A DNA stretch of 64,000 nucleotides. Source: JAUZOB01 sp963692465. GTDB lineage: Bacteria; Bacteroidota; Bacteroidia; Bacteroidales; Prolixibacteraceae. Positions 11,101-18,314 of this stretch are shown here, one piece after another (position 1 is the first letter of the stretch; each line of letters opens with the position of its first letter). Below the pieces are notes generated by a model. That model was not told where the DNA came from. It worked only from the letters and a program-made list of their open reading frames with translations, and did no database searches. Made by a program: the position numbers and the translations under genes. The stretch is taken from the NCBI GenBank assembly GCA_963692465.1, contig OY829943.1:806001-870000 (forward strand), read 5' to 3'.

Positions 11101-11680
11101 CAATAAAAGAAAAAACAATAATTCCTTTATTCGAATGAATACCCGACAACGTATACTCTCCATCGACATCGGTTACCGTACCGTTAGTCGTTCCCTTTAC
11201 AATAACCGAAACACCGGTCAGTGGTTCCCCTTGTGCATTGGTTACCCTTCCCCTCAAATTCTTTTCTTGCGGCACAGCATGACTTCTGGCCTCAGACGCA
11301 ACCTGTTGCACTCTTTCTGCCGGATTAATCAAAATCAGATTCTTCTCCGTTATGGAATAATGAATACTCTGATCTTTAAACAATTGATTTAATATTTCAT
11401 CAACCGTCACATTCCGAACATTGATACTCACTCGTTTATCTAAATTCAACCGTTCATTCTCATAAACAAAACGGAATCCCGACTGAGCTTCAATTTGTTG
11501 TAATACACTTTTAATTGACTGGCTCTGGACATTCAACGACAGCTTCGTATTCTTTGAATACACTGAAGCCACCCCGACAACCGTTGAGCTGAACAACAAA
11601 AAGATCACCATCACAGCGAATAGCAATCCTTTGTATAAAGACCAACGTCTTTTCAGTCTAAAATTAATCACGTTAATCAT
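8129..11680 (-). CDS. SusC-like TonB-dependent transporter with STN signalling domain
   Basis: A 1183-residue outer-membrane transporter. Order of parts: signal/membrane segment (about 15-40), STN domain (about 45-105, with SLNVQSQSIKSVLQQIEAQS), carboxypeptidase-D-like domain (about 142-215, LRGRVTNAQGEPLTGVSV), TonB-box/plug region (EVVAVGYG then RSRP...LVLIDG) and the beta-barrel ending in LSVNF. In this class the STN domain contacts a FecR anti-sigma factor, so substrate binding outside the cell releases an ECF sigma factor. Those partners are encoded directly upstream (11794-13488). It is the only SusC in the window with an STN domain; the two in the arabinoxylan locus lack it, so regulation of the two loci differs. 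Confidence 0.95.
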   Translation of the reverse strand: MINVINFRLKRRWSLYKGLLFAVMVIFLLFSSTVVGVASVYSKNTKLSLNVQSQSIKSVLQQIEAQSGFRFVYENERLNLDKRVSINVRNVTVDEILNQLFKDQSIHYSITEKNLILINPAERVQQVASEARSHAVPQEKNLRGRVTNAQGEPLTGVSVIVKGTTNGTVTDVDGEYTLSGIHSNKGIIVFSFIGMKTKEAPYTSQSVLNVTLENSAFGLQEVVAVGYGRMKKADLTGAVGTVSAQELQSRPVLNATQMLQGLVAGLNISQNGGMLNSSPSVNIRGVGTIGKGSDGSPLVLIDGMEGDMNTLNPQDIENISVLKDVSSSSIYGSRAPFGVILITTKKGKEGKTVVNYNDNFRWNNPTNMPEMMDSYTFANFFNDANVNSGAGLFFDTERLQRIKDYRDGKLKTPTLPYSGNPSVWSDGYGGGANANVDWYKAIYRSHSSSQEHNLSASGGNATTQYYLSGNYMGEDGLMVFNQDKYTRYTTSLKITTKLNDWATVTANNRWMRSDYGRPSALSDGLFQDLARQGWPTNPLYDNNGYLFSSPSPALGLRDGGRDKTQTDNLYQQYQIVLEPIKGWKTYGEVNYRTIDTFRHWDVQKTYNHDVNGVPYGYGNSSEVYEYGYRENYLKTNVYSEYDKKIGNGHHIKALVGFQSDLEKYRDLSADRQGVIVSSLSTINTTSGTDYYGNKVPPTVTGQYQTWSTEGLFGRINYDYKEKYLFEGNLRYDGTSRFRSDKSWNWFPSFSAGWNVAKEDFWQPYADVVGNFKIRTSYGRLGNQNTTGWYPTYSTMPIWTATGTWLINDSKQNISTSPGLISQAMTWERVKNWNIGTDLTLLKDRLSASFDYYTRKTVDMIGPAPKLPSTLGATEPSTNNTDLRTNGFELSVAWADHLDNGLNYSLRVNVSDSKTKILRYPNPTSSIDTNVASYYAGETLGDTWGYETVGIAKTKQEMDAHLATLPHGGQDAIGTQWDAGDIMYKDLNGDGKIDSGSKTLSDHGDLKVIGNSTPRYLFSFDLNADYKGFDFRSFFQGVLKRDYFQGSYYFWGASSSGIWWSTGLKQHEDYFRNDPNNALGLNLNSYYPRPLFGNGKNQQTQSRYLLNAAYIRLKNLQLGYTLPKSLTQQVNIQKLRIFVSGENLWTGTKLTKIFDPETIDGGNGSNGNAYPLFKVYSVGLSVNF

Positions 11681-11793
11681 TGGTGTTTAGTAGTTTAGTT
11701 TAAAAAAAATAATAGTTTGTTATACCTTTATCTCATGAAGACAAAGAATTTGGAAAACACAAAAATCATCTGGTCTTTCGCATAGGCGTTAAG

Positions 11794-12846
11794 CTATTTA
11801 TTTGAAATTATGATCGTTCCATTATTATTTCGGTACCTGATATTGCTCAGGCTACTCAATGCATCCAAAATGTCATCTACCGATTCTTCGCGCAAAATTC
11901 CGGTATAATGAATCTTATCCTGATGAACATCTCTCGAAAAATAAATCCGAACATTATACCACCGCTCAAGAGTCTTGCTGACTGCTGTAAGTGACATATT
12001 ATCCATATAAAGTTTATTGATCATCCATCCACATTGCGAATTAGTCTCTCCTTCCGATAAGCCTAACTGTCCTGTTTTTTTATCATACCGGACGGTCTGT
12101 CCGGGAGCCATCATCAATTCCTGCTTTTGCGGAGTATCGATATGAACCTTCCCCTCAATCAATGTGGTTTTGATATCCGGATCTTCAGGATAAGCTTTCA
12201 GATTAAATTGAGTACCCAAGACCGTTACCTTCATTCCCTCCTGAGTTGTGATTGTAAAGGGTCCCTTATTTTTTGCTACATTGAAATATCCTTCTCCTTT
12301 AAAAAACACCCGGCGGACCCTTCTGAAATAATCATATTGAAAAACGATGTAAGAACCGACATTCAGCCTAACAGTCGATCCATCAGGCAGAACAACCTGA
12401 GCCCGACTCCCATTGGGGGTATAAAATACCGTCTTCTCTCCATTAAAAGGAAAATTCAAATGCCAGGCAAATCCAATTATAATAAGCAGTGTTGCTGCAA
12501 CTCCACTTAACACATAAACAATATTTCTTATTTTTGGGGAAGACGAACATTGTTGCTGTTCCAAGTCATTACCGGAAGATTTTACTTTATCCTCCTCTCC
12601 GTTCATTGCCATCAGAGATTTTGCCAATTCCTTTCTCACACGAGATAATGCCTCTTCGGTTTCCTTCTCTTTTACAAAAGAGCATTCGCCCGCCATAGCC
12701 CAAAGCTTTTGATAAGTCTCAAGTAGTTCGCGATGTTCTGTAGACTCTTCAAGCCAATGCTCCAAAAGAAGCCGTTCTTCGGCCACCAGCTCTCCCGACA
12801 GGAAAGCAGCAATTAAGGAATCAATATCCAATCCGTTCTCTTTCAT
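11794..12846 (-). CDS. FecR-family anti-sigma factor
   Basis: A 350-residue inner-membrane anti-sigma regulator. The cytoplasmic N-terminal part (1-105) would hold the ECF sigma factor. One transmembrane helix (about 107-129, IVYVLSGVAATLLIIIGFAW) follows, then a periplasmic FecR domain (about 138-235, including VFYTPNGSRAQVVLPDGSTV and TVLGTQFNLKAY) and a C-terminal domain resembling a secretin/STN fold that would bind the transporter's STN domain. It sits between the ECF sigma gene (87-base gap) and the STN-SusC gene (113-base gap), the standard trans-envelope order. The likely ligand of the system is whatever the downstream SusC/SusD pair imports. Confidence 0.93.
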   Translation of the reverse strand: MKENGLDIDSLIAAFLSGELVAEERLLLEHWLEESTEHRELLETYQKLWAMAGECSFVKEKETEEALSRVRKELAKSLMAMNGEEDKVKSSGNDLEQQQCSSSPKIRNIVYVLSGVAATLLIIIGFAWHLNFPFNGEKTVFYTPNGSRAQVVLPDGSTVRLNVGSYIVFQYDYFRRVRRVFFKGEGYFNVAKNKGPFTITTQEGMKVTVLGTQFNLKAYPEDPDIKTTLIEGKVHIDTPQKQELMMAPGQTVRYDKKTGQLGLSEGETNSQCGWMINKLYMDNMSLTAVSKTLERWYNVRIYFSRDVHQDKIHYTGILREESVDDILDALSSLSNIRYRNNNGTIIISNK

Positions 12847-12933
12847 AAATAATCACTGATCTTTTCAAAGTGACGAACGGTAAATCCTTACTCCCTACAT
12901 GAACGATTATTTTTTTATAAAAGGAGACAATTC

Positions 12934-13488
12934 TTACCTCAGAAAATCCCTAAGTGCTATTCTGAGGTATTTCAAAGCCCTGCCGATATTTGCCTCAACA
13001 GCTTTCTCTGTAATTCCCATTTTAAGAGCAATATCAGCGTACTTTAAGTTTTCGAACCGATTATAGATAAAAGCGATACGGCATCGCTCGGGAAGTTTAT
13101 TTAATGCAATTAATAATTTATCTTCAAAATCATTGGCCAAAACCTGATCCATCGTATTATTCTCTTCCATTGAGGCAGGAATGTTCTTATATAAATTCTT
13201 TAACGACTTTTCTTTTCGGAGATAATCAATGCAATAATTCCGGACAATAGAGAATAAGTATGCTCCCAATTTCTGTACCTCACTCAAATCGGTCCGCTTT
13301 TCCCATAGTTTAACAAAACAATCCTCAACCAAAGAGTCTGCGACCAGAGGATCTTTTACGAAAGAATGAGCAAGAGAACTCATTAAAGCATAATACTTCC
13401 GAAAAATCGTATCGAAAGCCTGCTCTTCTCCATCCATCAATTCCAACAACAGAAGATCATCTGTTTTATCAATCTGGTTTTGTTTCAA
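12934..13488 (-). CDS. ECF (sigma-70 family) sigma factor
   Basis: A 184-residue extracytoplasmic-function sigma factor. Region 2 (about 28-95) includes FDTIFRKYYALMSSLAHSF, VEDCFVKLWEKR and YLFSIVRNYCIDYLRKEK. Region 4 (about 125-175) includes LNKLPERCRIAFIYNRFENLKYADIA and a helix-turn-helix ending in AVEANIGRALKYLR. In this gene order it should drive its own operon and the SusC/SusD genes when released by the FecR protein. Remnants of a second ECF/FecR pair lie immediately upstream (13636-13800), so this unit was probably once duplicated. Confidence 0.95.
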   Translation of the reverse strand: MKQNQIDKTDDLLLLELMDGEEQAFDTIFRKYYALMSSLAHSFVKDPLVADSLVEDCFVKLWEKRTDLSEVQKLGAYLFSIVRNYCIDYLRKEKSLKNLYKNIPASMEENNTMDQVLANDFEDKLLIALNKLPERCRIAFIYNRFENLKYADIALKMGITEKAVEANIGRALKYLRIALRDFLR

Positions 13489-13635
13489 GATTTGTTTTGT
13501 ATAATCGTCAAATCAAAAGGCAAAAAAATCCAAAACAAATTGTTCATTTTGGATTCTGTTACTTTAACAGCCGCCCCTTTCATCATAAAGAATAACATAG
13601 AGGTGAAGTTTAAAATAATTTATGATGTTCTGCTG

Positions 13636-13800
13636 ATGCACCAATATCCAATTTGTTTTCTCTCATAAGCGAATCTCTGAGTTTTCTACTGAATAATGAC
13701 GAATCCTGCATCATTCCTCCCTACATAAATTGTTGCTTTTTTTACAAAAAAAAAGAACCTAACCAATAAAATCGTTAAGTTCTATTCCGAAGTATTTCAA
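13636..13800 (-). pseudogene. Remnants of a second FecR / ECF sigma pair
   Basis: Two coding scraps sit in the same order as the functional 3' sigma / 5' FecR junction at 12830-12985. On the minus strand, 13754-13800 reads LKYFGIELNDFIG-stop, matching the functional sigma C terminus LKYLRIALRDFLR-stop. Further along, an ATG at 13666 starts MRENKLDIGAS, matching the functional FecR start MKENGLDIDS, and then goes out of frame. The spacer between them also aligns (CTCCCTACAT and a T-rich run). This is the eroded junction of a duplicated sigma/anti-sigma module. Confidence 0.7.
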
Positions 13801-13816
13801 AACTCCACAAACAACT

Positions 13817-13860
13817 TTTCCCATTCGTAATGGATAACTTTATCCATTACGAATGGGAAA
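13817..13860. repeat. Perfect inverted repeat, 21-bp arms
   Basis: Arms at 13817-13837 and 13840-13860 (core CCATTCGTAATGGATAA) are exact reverse complements around a 2-base centre. A related single arm, CATTCGTAACGGATAACTT, occurs at about 54151-54169, at the other end of the 40-kb locus next to araB. It could be a recombination site, an operator or a cruciform. No T-run follows, so it is not an ordinary terminator. Confidence 0.75.
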
Positions 13861-13989
13861 TTTTATATAAAGGAAGGTATTATTGGTCCTTTCGCCCAGA
13901 AAGACCTCTTTGAAAAAGACGGACTGACGGTAAAACTTATCCCGGCTTATGAATATCTTTCACATGAATTTCATCAATCCGAGAAATAA
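13840..13989 (+). pseudogene. 3' fragment of an unidentified rightward gene
   Basis: On the plus strand an open frame with protein-like composition reads ITNGKFYIKEGIIGPF, then QKDLFEKDGLTVKLIPAYEY, then LSHEFHQSEK and a stop at 13987-13989. Codon usage and balanced composition suggest a true C terminus. No start codon or N-terminal part exists, because the frame enters from the palindrome. I do not recognise the family. It is convergent to the arabinoxylan locus. Confidence 0.45.
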
Positions 13990-13996
13990 ATTTCAT

Positions 13997-14024
13997 AAAA
14001 AAAGCCGGATCATTTTGATTCGGC
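13997..14024 (-). terminator. Terminator for leftward transcription (end of arabinoxylan operon)
   Basis: On the minus strand GCCGAATCA pairs with TGATCCGGC (one wobble) across an AAA loop, then TTTTTTT. It lies about 65 bases past the GH43 stop and just past the displaced araB 3' end. It may originally have been the araB terminator and now ends the GH43-containing operon. Confidence 0.75.
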
Positions 14025-14050
14025 CTCTCTCACACTAAAATGAAGTTATT

Positions 14051-14086
14051 ATAACAGCTCTGTCTTTTCGCATAATTGTTGATAGG
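14051..14086 (-). pseudogene. Displaced 3' end of a ribulokinase (araB) gene
   Basis: The minus strand reads YQQLCEKTELL-stop, identical in protein to the C terminus of the intact araB at 54181. Bases 14051-14078 match 54183-54210 exactly. Upstream of that, codons differ synonymously (TAT/TAC for Tyr, CAA/CAG for Gln) and the stop is TAA rather than TGA. It begins a few bases after the GH43 stop at 14090, so the locus boundary falls within this fragment. Confidence 0.75.
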
Positions 14087-14089
14087 GTA

Positions 14090-15466
14090 TTATTTCCTTT
14101 CAGGTAAAAATCTCCACCAGTTAAAATTAAATAGTTTACCGGTGCTGCCGGTGAATACGAAATAAAGATCGTGTACTCCCTTTACTTTGCTTACTTTACA
14201 ATTTTTAGTAATCCATTTCTGCCAGTCTCCGGTACTTTCTACAATACAGTTTCCCAACAATGGTCCGGAAAGATTATCAATATGAATTTCAATCTTCCCG
14301 CCTTTTGATGCCGAAGCAATATTAGCTTCAAAAGATTTTGCACCTTTACCAAAATCAACACTTCTTACCTTTATGTAGTCGCCGTTGTCAATATCGGTTA
14401 CGTAAACACCAATGTCCTTATTTGAATTCGTTTTAATCCCCGATTCCCAAGCCATGGTTTCGGCCTCATTTCGAATAAAAGGATTGAAGTCACCTACACT
14501 TTTCGTTATTCCTTCGGCCGAGTGGACGATTCTTGGAATCGTTCCATCATCATTGTACTTGAATTCTGCAACACAAACCGAACGGTTAAAACCACCGCCC
14601 CCCGGCAAGTCCCCATTGTGATAGAAAAGGTAAGATTTTCCTTTGTAATCAATAACACCCGGGTGATTCGTAAAAGCACCACCTTTACCGATTACCGGCA
14701 TAATCGTATCCTGATAAACCCAGGGTCCGGTTGGTCCTTTGCTTGTAGAGTATGCCAAATGTTCCGGGATTCCTCCTGCAGGATAAAGCATATAGTACAA
14801 ACCCTTTCGCTTGTAAAACCATGGTCCTTCGACATATTGGCTCCTTGGTCTTGCACCTCCGACAATTTTTCCAAAGCCTCCATCTGCAAACGAAACCGTT
14901 ATTATTTCACCCGAATAAGAGATCATATCTTCATTCAGCTTAACATACTTCAACGCAGGGTTTCCCCAATACAAATAAGCTTGCCCATCATCATCGATAA
15001 ATAAGGTAGGGTCAATATCGCCCCAATCACCAGGAGTCAGCGAATGACCAATAGCATCGACAAATGGCCCGGCAGGCCTTGAACCAACAGCGACCCCGAG
15101 TGCAAATCCCTTCCCATCAGTTTTTTTCACCGGCGCGTACCAATAAAATTTCCCATTGCGATAAATACACTGACCTGCCCATGCATCACCCTTTGCCCAA
15201 CTGAAGGTTTTGTACGAAAGAGGTGATCCATGATCCGTCCAATTGACCATATCTATTGAGGAGTAACATCTCCAGTCATTCATGGTAAAGAAAGTTGAAT
15301 GATCCTCATCGTGACCTGTGTACAAATAAACGGTATCCTTATAAACCATTGGTGCCGGATCAGCCGTATATACGGTTTGAATAATGGGATTTTGTGCATT
15401 AACCAGAAATGGGAGGTTAATTGCAATAATAAAAATTGAAGCAATGATAAATACGTTATTTCTCAT
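14090..15466 (-). CDS. GH43 glycosidase with C-terminal CBM6
   Basis: A 458-residue secreted GH43 enzyme, probably an arabinofuranosidase or xylosidase acting on arabinoxylan. A signal peptide (1-24, ending in VNAQ) precedes the five-bladed propeller (about 28-315). The three expected carboxylates are visible: base Asp in TADPAPMVYKD, the pKa-tuning Asp in WGDIDPTLFIDDDG, and acid Glu in YVEGPWFYKRKG. The C-terminal 120 residues (from EAETMAWESGI, through VYVTDIDNGDYIKVRSVDFG, to NFNWWRF) form a CBM6, a module that commonly binds xylan. It is the last gene of the SusC-led operon and ends a few bases before a displaced araB fragment. Confidence 0.9.
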   Translation of the reverse strand: MRNNVFIIASIFIIAINLPFLVNAQNPIIQTVYTADPAPMVYKDTVYLYTGHDEDHSTFFTMNDWRCYSSIDMVNWTDHGSPLSYKTFSWAKGDAWAGQCIYRNGKFYWYAPVKKTDGKGFALGVAVGSRPAGPFVDAIGHSLTPGDWGDIDPTLFIDDDGQAYLYWGNPALKYVKLNEDMISYSGEIITVSFADGGFGKIVGGARPRSQYVEGPWFYKRKGLYYMLYPAGGIPEHLAYSTSKGPTGPWVYQDTIMPVIGKGGAFTNHPGVIDYKGKSYLFYHNGDLPGGGGFNRSVCVAEFKYNDDGTIPRIVHSAEGITKSVGDFNPFIRNEAETMAWESGIKTNSNKDIGVYVTDIDNGDYIKVRSVDFGKGAKSFEANIASASKGGKIEIHIDNLSGPLLGNCIVESTGDWQKWITKNCKVSKVKGVHDLYFVFTGSTGKLFNFNWWRFLPERK

Positions 15467-15590
15467 ATGATATGGGTTCTATTTGAAAATTAAAAACGAC
15501 TTAACTCCATTACGTCTATCATAACAGGCTTTACTTTAAACATTAGCTCATTTTATACTCAACAGTCAGTACCTCATACACAAATGAAGA

Positions 15591-18200
15591 TTATTGAATC
15601 ATGACCTTTACGCTTTTCAGATCTTTTGAGTCCGAGCTATTTCCGTACAAGACTTCATATTCTCCGGAAACCACCATCATTTTTCTCTGGCTCCAGTCGA
15701 AGAATTCAAATGCTGAAGATGGAAGTTCAATCGTTACCTGACGAGTTTGACCTGCCTCCAAATCAACACGTTGAAAATTTCGCAGGGTTTTAATCGGACC
15801 TTCAATATCATTCACTTTACGTAGGTAAACCTGTACGATCTCTGTCCCCACACATTTTCCGGAATTGGTTACTGGGACAGTCAACCTAACAGCTTCATCA
15901 GACTTAATTACTGTCTTACTGATAGTTGCATTACCAATATTAAATTTCGTATAACTGAGACCAAACCCAAAAGGAAAGAGAGGATCAGACATAAAACGGT
16001 ATGTACGTCCTTTCATGGAGTAATCTTCAAAATCGGGAAGTTGTGTGATGCTCTTGTAGAAAGTGATCGGCAATTTGCCTGATGGATTGTAATCACCAAA
16101 AAGCACATCCGCAACAGCCTGACCGCCCGATTCGCCACCATACCACGCCTGTAATATAGCATCACAACTTTTGGTTTCAGGAACTAAACCTATTGCTGAT
16201 CCTGAACAATTCACAAAAACCACCTTCTTCCCGGCTTGTTTCAAAGCGTCCATACAATTACGCTGTACCAAAGGAAGCTCAATATCGGTACGGTCACCTC
16301 CCTTAAAACCGGGGTATGACACTGGCATCTCTTCGCCTTCGAGCTGAGTAGAAAGACCTCCGACAAATACAACAACATCGATCCCCTGAAGTCTCTTTAA
16401 GAGTTCTGTATAATCAACATTTACTTCTTTGCCAAAGTTAAATTCGAGATTTGCCGGCCAATCGTTAAGTTGCGCATAACGGATTTCAATTTTATATTTT
16501 TCCCCATTTTCAACCTTAAACGGAATTCGTGAAGGCAGTGTTCTCCAGTTATTATACTTGTTTATTGATTTTCCGTTTACCAGTAATTCAAAGTATCCAG
16601 TAGCACCGCAATTAAACACAATCTCTTCACTCTTTGAAGGAGTAAACTCAGTTTCATATTTCCCTGAAAAACCTTCGAGGCGGACTCCGGTTGCAAATTC
16701 ATGTTGCCCGGCAGTTGTCAGTTTTATCGGATTTTCAATTTGTTGCACTGCAACAACATCGCCATGAAGGTTTTTATTGTTCCAGTATGTAGCCTTAAAC
16801 CCTTTTTTACCATTAATGGAACATCTCGGGAAATAGCTCTCTGTTACCTTATTCTCAATCAAATCACATCCTTTGTCGTAAAGCACCTTATCTGCTGAAA
16901 GTTTAGAGGTAATGCCATCAAGAATTGTTATTGTCCTTATTGGTATTCCATTATAATTTCCCCATAATATAGGTTTATCATTGGCATTGGGGCCAATTAC
17001 TGCGATTTTATCAGATTTCTTTAAGGGTAGAATATTGTTTTTATTCTGAAGAAGTGTCATTGATTCACGAGCCATATCTAAAGCAAGTTTCCGATGTTCT
17101 TCATTATTTACAACCGACATGGGAATCTTTGTCCAAGGGACAATTGCATCATTGTCCATTTCACCCAGATCAAAACGGCCAACCAACACGCGCATCAAAT
17201 GTTTATTAATCTCATCTTCGGTTATCAACCCCCTTTCAACAGCTTCGGGTAGTTTTTTATAATTATGATCAATCCATTGACATTCGATATCCGTTCCTGC
17301 CAAAACACCCTTTGATGCAGCATGGACTGCGTCAGATGAAACCTTATGGCTGGTGTAAAAATCGGCTATCGCCCCACAATCAGAAACGACCAAGTACTTA
17401 AAACCCCAGTTATCACGAAGAATCTGCTGTAACAAGCGAGTGCTGCCACAGCAGGGTTCATCATCCAGCCTTTGATAAGCACACATCACCTCTCGTACAC
17501 CAGCATCTTTAACCAACGATTTAAATGCAGGCAGATAAGTCTCCCATAGATCACGCGGACCCAAGTTGTTAACATTTAATATATGACGACTCCATTCCGG
17601 ACCCGAATGAACAGCAAAATGTTTTGCACAAGCCAGTAGTTTTTTATATTTCGAATCATCAGGTCCCTGAAGTCCTTTTACAACGGAAATGCCCATGCGT
17701 GAAGTCAGATAAGGATCTTCTCCATACGTCTCCTGTCCCCTTCCCCAGCGCGGATCACGAAAAATATTGACATTGGGTGTCCACACCGAAAGGCTCAGAA
17801 AACGTTTGTTCTCCTGACCTTTTAGCACAGCTTCATTATACTTGGCACGAGTTTCATCCGATGTAGCACTAAAAACACGAAAGAGCAAAGCATCATCGAA
17901 AGAGGCTGCCATACCTATCGGTTCAGGAAATACCGTTACCTTATCGTTATTGGCAAGCCCATGCAGCGCTTCGCTCCACCAGTTAAACTTTTTAATACCC
18001 AAGCGGGGAATGGCCTCAGAAATGTCACACATCAACGTAGCTTTCTCGGTCAATGTCAGACGGGATAACAAATCTTTAGCCCGTTCTTCGGAACTTAATT
18101 TTGGATTCTGATACGGCAATTGGCCATATAATACACTTGCCAGCAATACGAAGCAGCAAGCGCCCAACACTCTCTTGAACAAGTAACTATGCAATTTCAT
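15591..18200 (-). CDS. GH3 beta-xylosidase-type enzyme with PA14 insert
   Basis: An 869-residue retaining GH3 enzyme, likely a beta-xylosidase given its neighbours, although beta-glucosidase activity cannot be excluded by eye. Signal peptide about 1-26. The N-terminal TIM-like domain carries KFNWWSEALHG, DPRWGRGQETYGEDPYLTSR, CAKHFAVHSG and nucleophile Asp274 in LVVSDCGAI. A PA14-type domain (about 475-610, from FKATYWNNKNLHGD) is inserted in the second domain, and a fibronectin-III-like domain closes the protein (YTKFNIGNATI to the end). The WWSEALHG motif is typical of the xylosidase/arabinosidase branch of GH3. It would convert xylo-oligosaccharides to xylose in the periplasm. Confidence 0.92.
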   Translation of the reverse strand: MKLHSYLFKRVLGACCFVLLASVLYGQLPYQNPKLSSEERAKDLLSRLTLTEKATLMCDISEAIPRLGIKKFNWWSEALHGLANNDKVTVFPEPIGMAASFDDALLFRVFSATSDETRAKYNEAVLKGQENKRFLSLSVWTPNVNIFRDPRWGRGQETYGEDPYLTSRMGISVVKGLQGPDDSKYKKLLACAKHFAVHSGPEWSRHILNVNNLGPRDLWETYLPAFKSLVKDAGVREVMCAYQRLDDEPCCGSTRLLQQILRDNWGFKYLVVSDCGAIADFYTSHKVSSDAVHAASKGVLAGTDIECQWIDHNYKKLPEAVERGLITEDEINKHLMRVLVGRFDLGEMDNDAIVPWTKIPMSVVNNEEHRKLALDMARESMTLLQNKNNILPLKKSDKIAVIGPNANDKPILWGNYNGIPIRTITILDGITSKLSADKVLYDKGCDLIENKVTESYFPRCSINGKKGFKATYWNNKNLHGDVVAVQQIENPIKLTTAGQHEFATGVRLEGFSGKYETEFTPSKSEEIVFNCGATGYFELLVNGKSINKYNNWRTLPSRIPFKVENGEKYKIEIRYAQLNDWPANLEFNFGKEVNVDYTELLKRLQGIDVVVFVGGLSTQLEGEEMPVSYPGFKGGDRTDIELPLVQRNCMDALKQAGKKVVFVNCSGSAIGLVPETKSCDAILQAWYGGESGGQAVADVLFGDYNPSGKLPITFYKSITQLPDFEDYSMKGRTYRFMSDPLFPFGFGLSYTKFNIGNATISKTVIKSDEAVRLTVPVTNSGKCVGTEIVQVYLRKVNDIEGPIKTLRNFQRVDLEAGQTRQVTIELPSSAFEFFDWSQRKMMVVSGEYEVLYGNSSDSKDLKSVKVMIQ

Positions 18201-18314
18201 GTAAATATAGTTTTATCTTTAAAGATCATATAAAACTTAGGCCCTGTTTACGCTCTTTGACGTAACATTTGCATGCCTTTTTTCATGCATTCACTTTTCG
18301 GAATGGCCTCAACT

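Larger units (their letters stand above)
13489..14089. other. Gene-remnant region between the ECF operon and the arabinoxylan locus
   Basis: It contains no intact gene. In order: the presumed ECF promoter region, remnants of a FecR/ECF pair, a perfect 21-bp palindrome, the tail of an unknown rightward gene, a leftward terminator, and a displaced araB 3' end directly after the GH43 stop. This density of fragments marks a rearrangement hotspot. Confidence 0.7.

Noticed and set aside
11773..11787. GTCTTTCGCATAG resembling the araB-end sequence GTCTTTTCGCATAA
   Set aside because: Only about a dozen bases match with an indel, and no araB codons surround it; chance is likely.
13480..13668. 62-codon plus-strand frame upstream of the ECF gene
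   Set aside because: It overlaps the presumed promoter and the FecR remnant and has no family resemblance.
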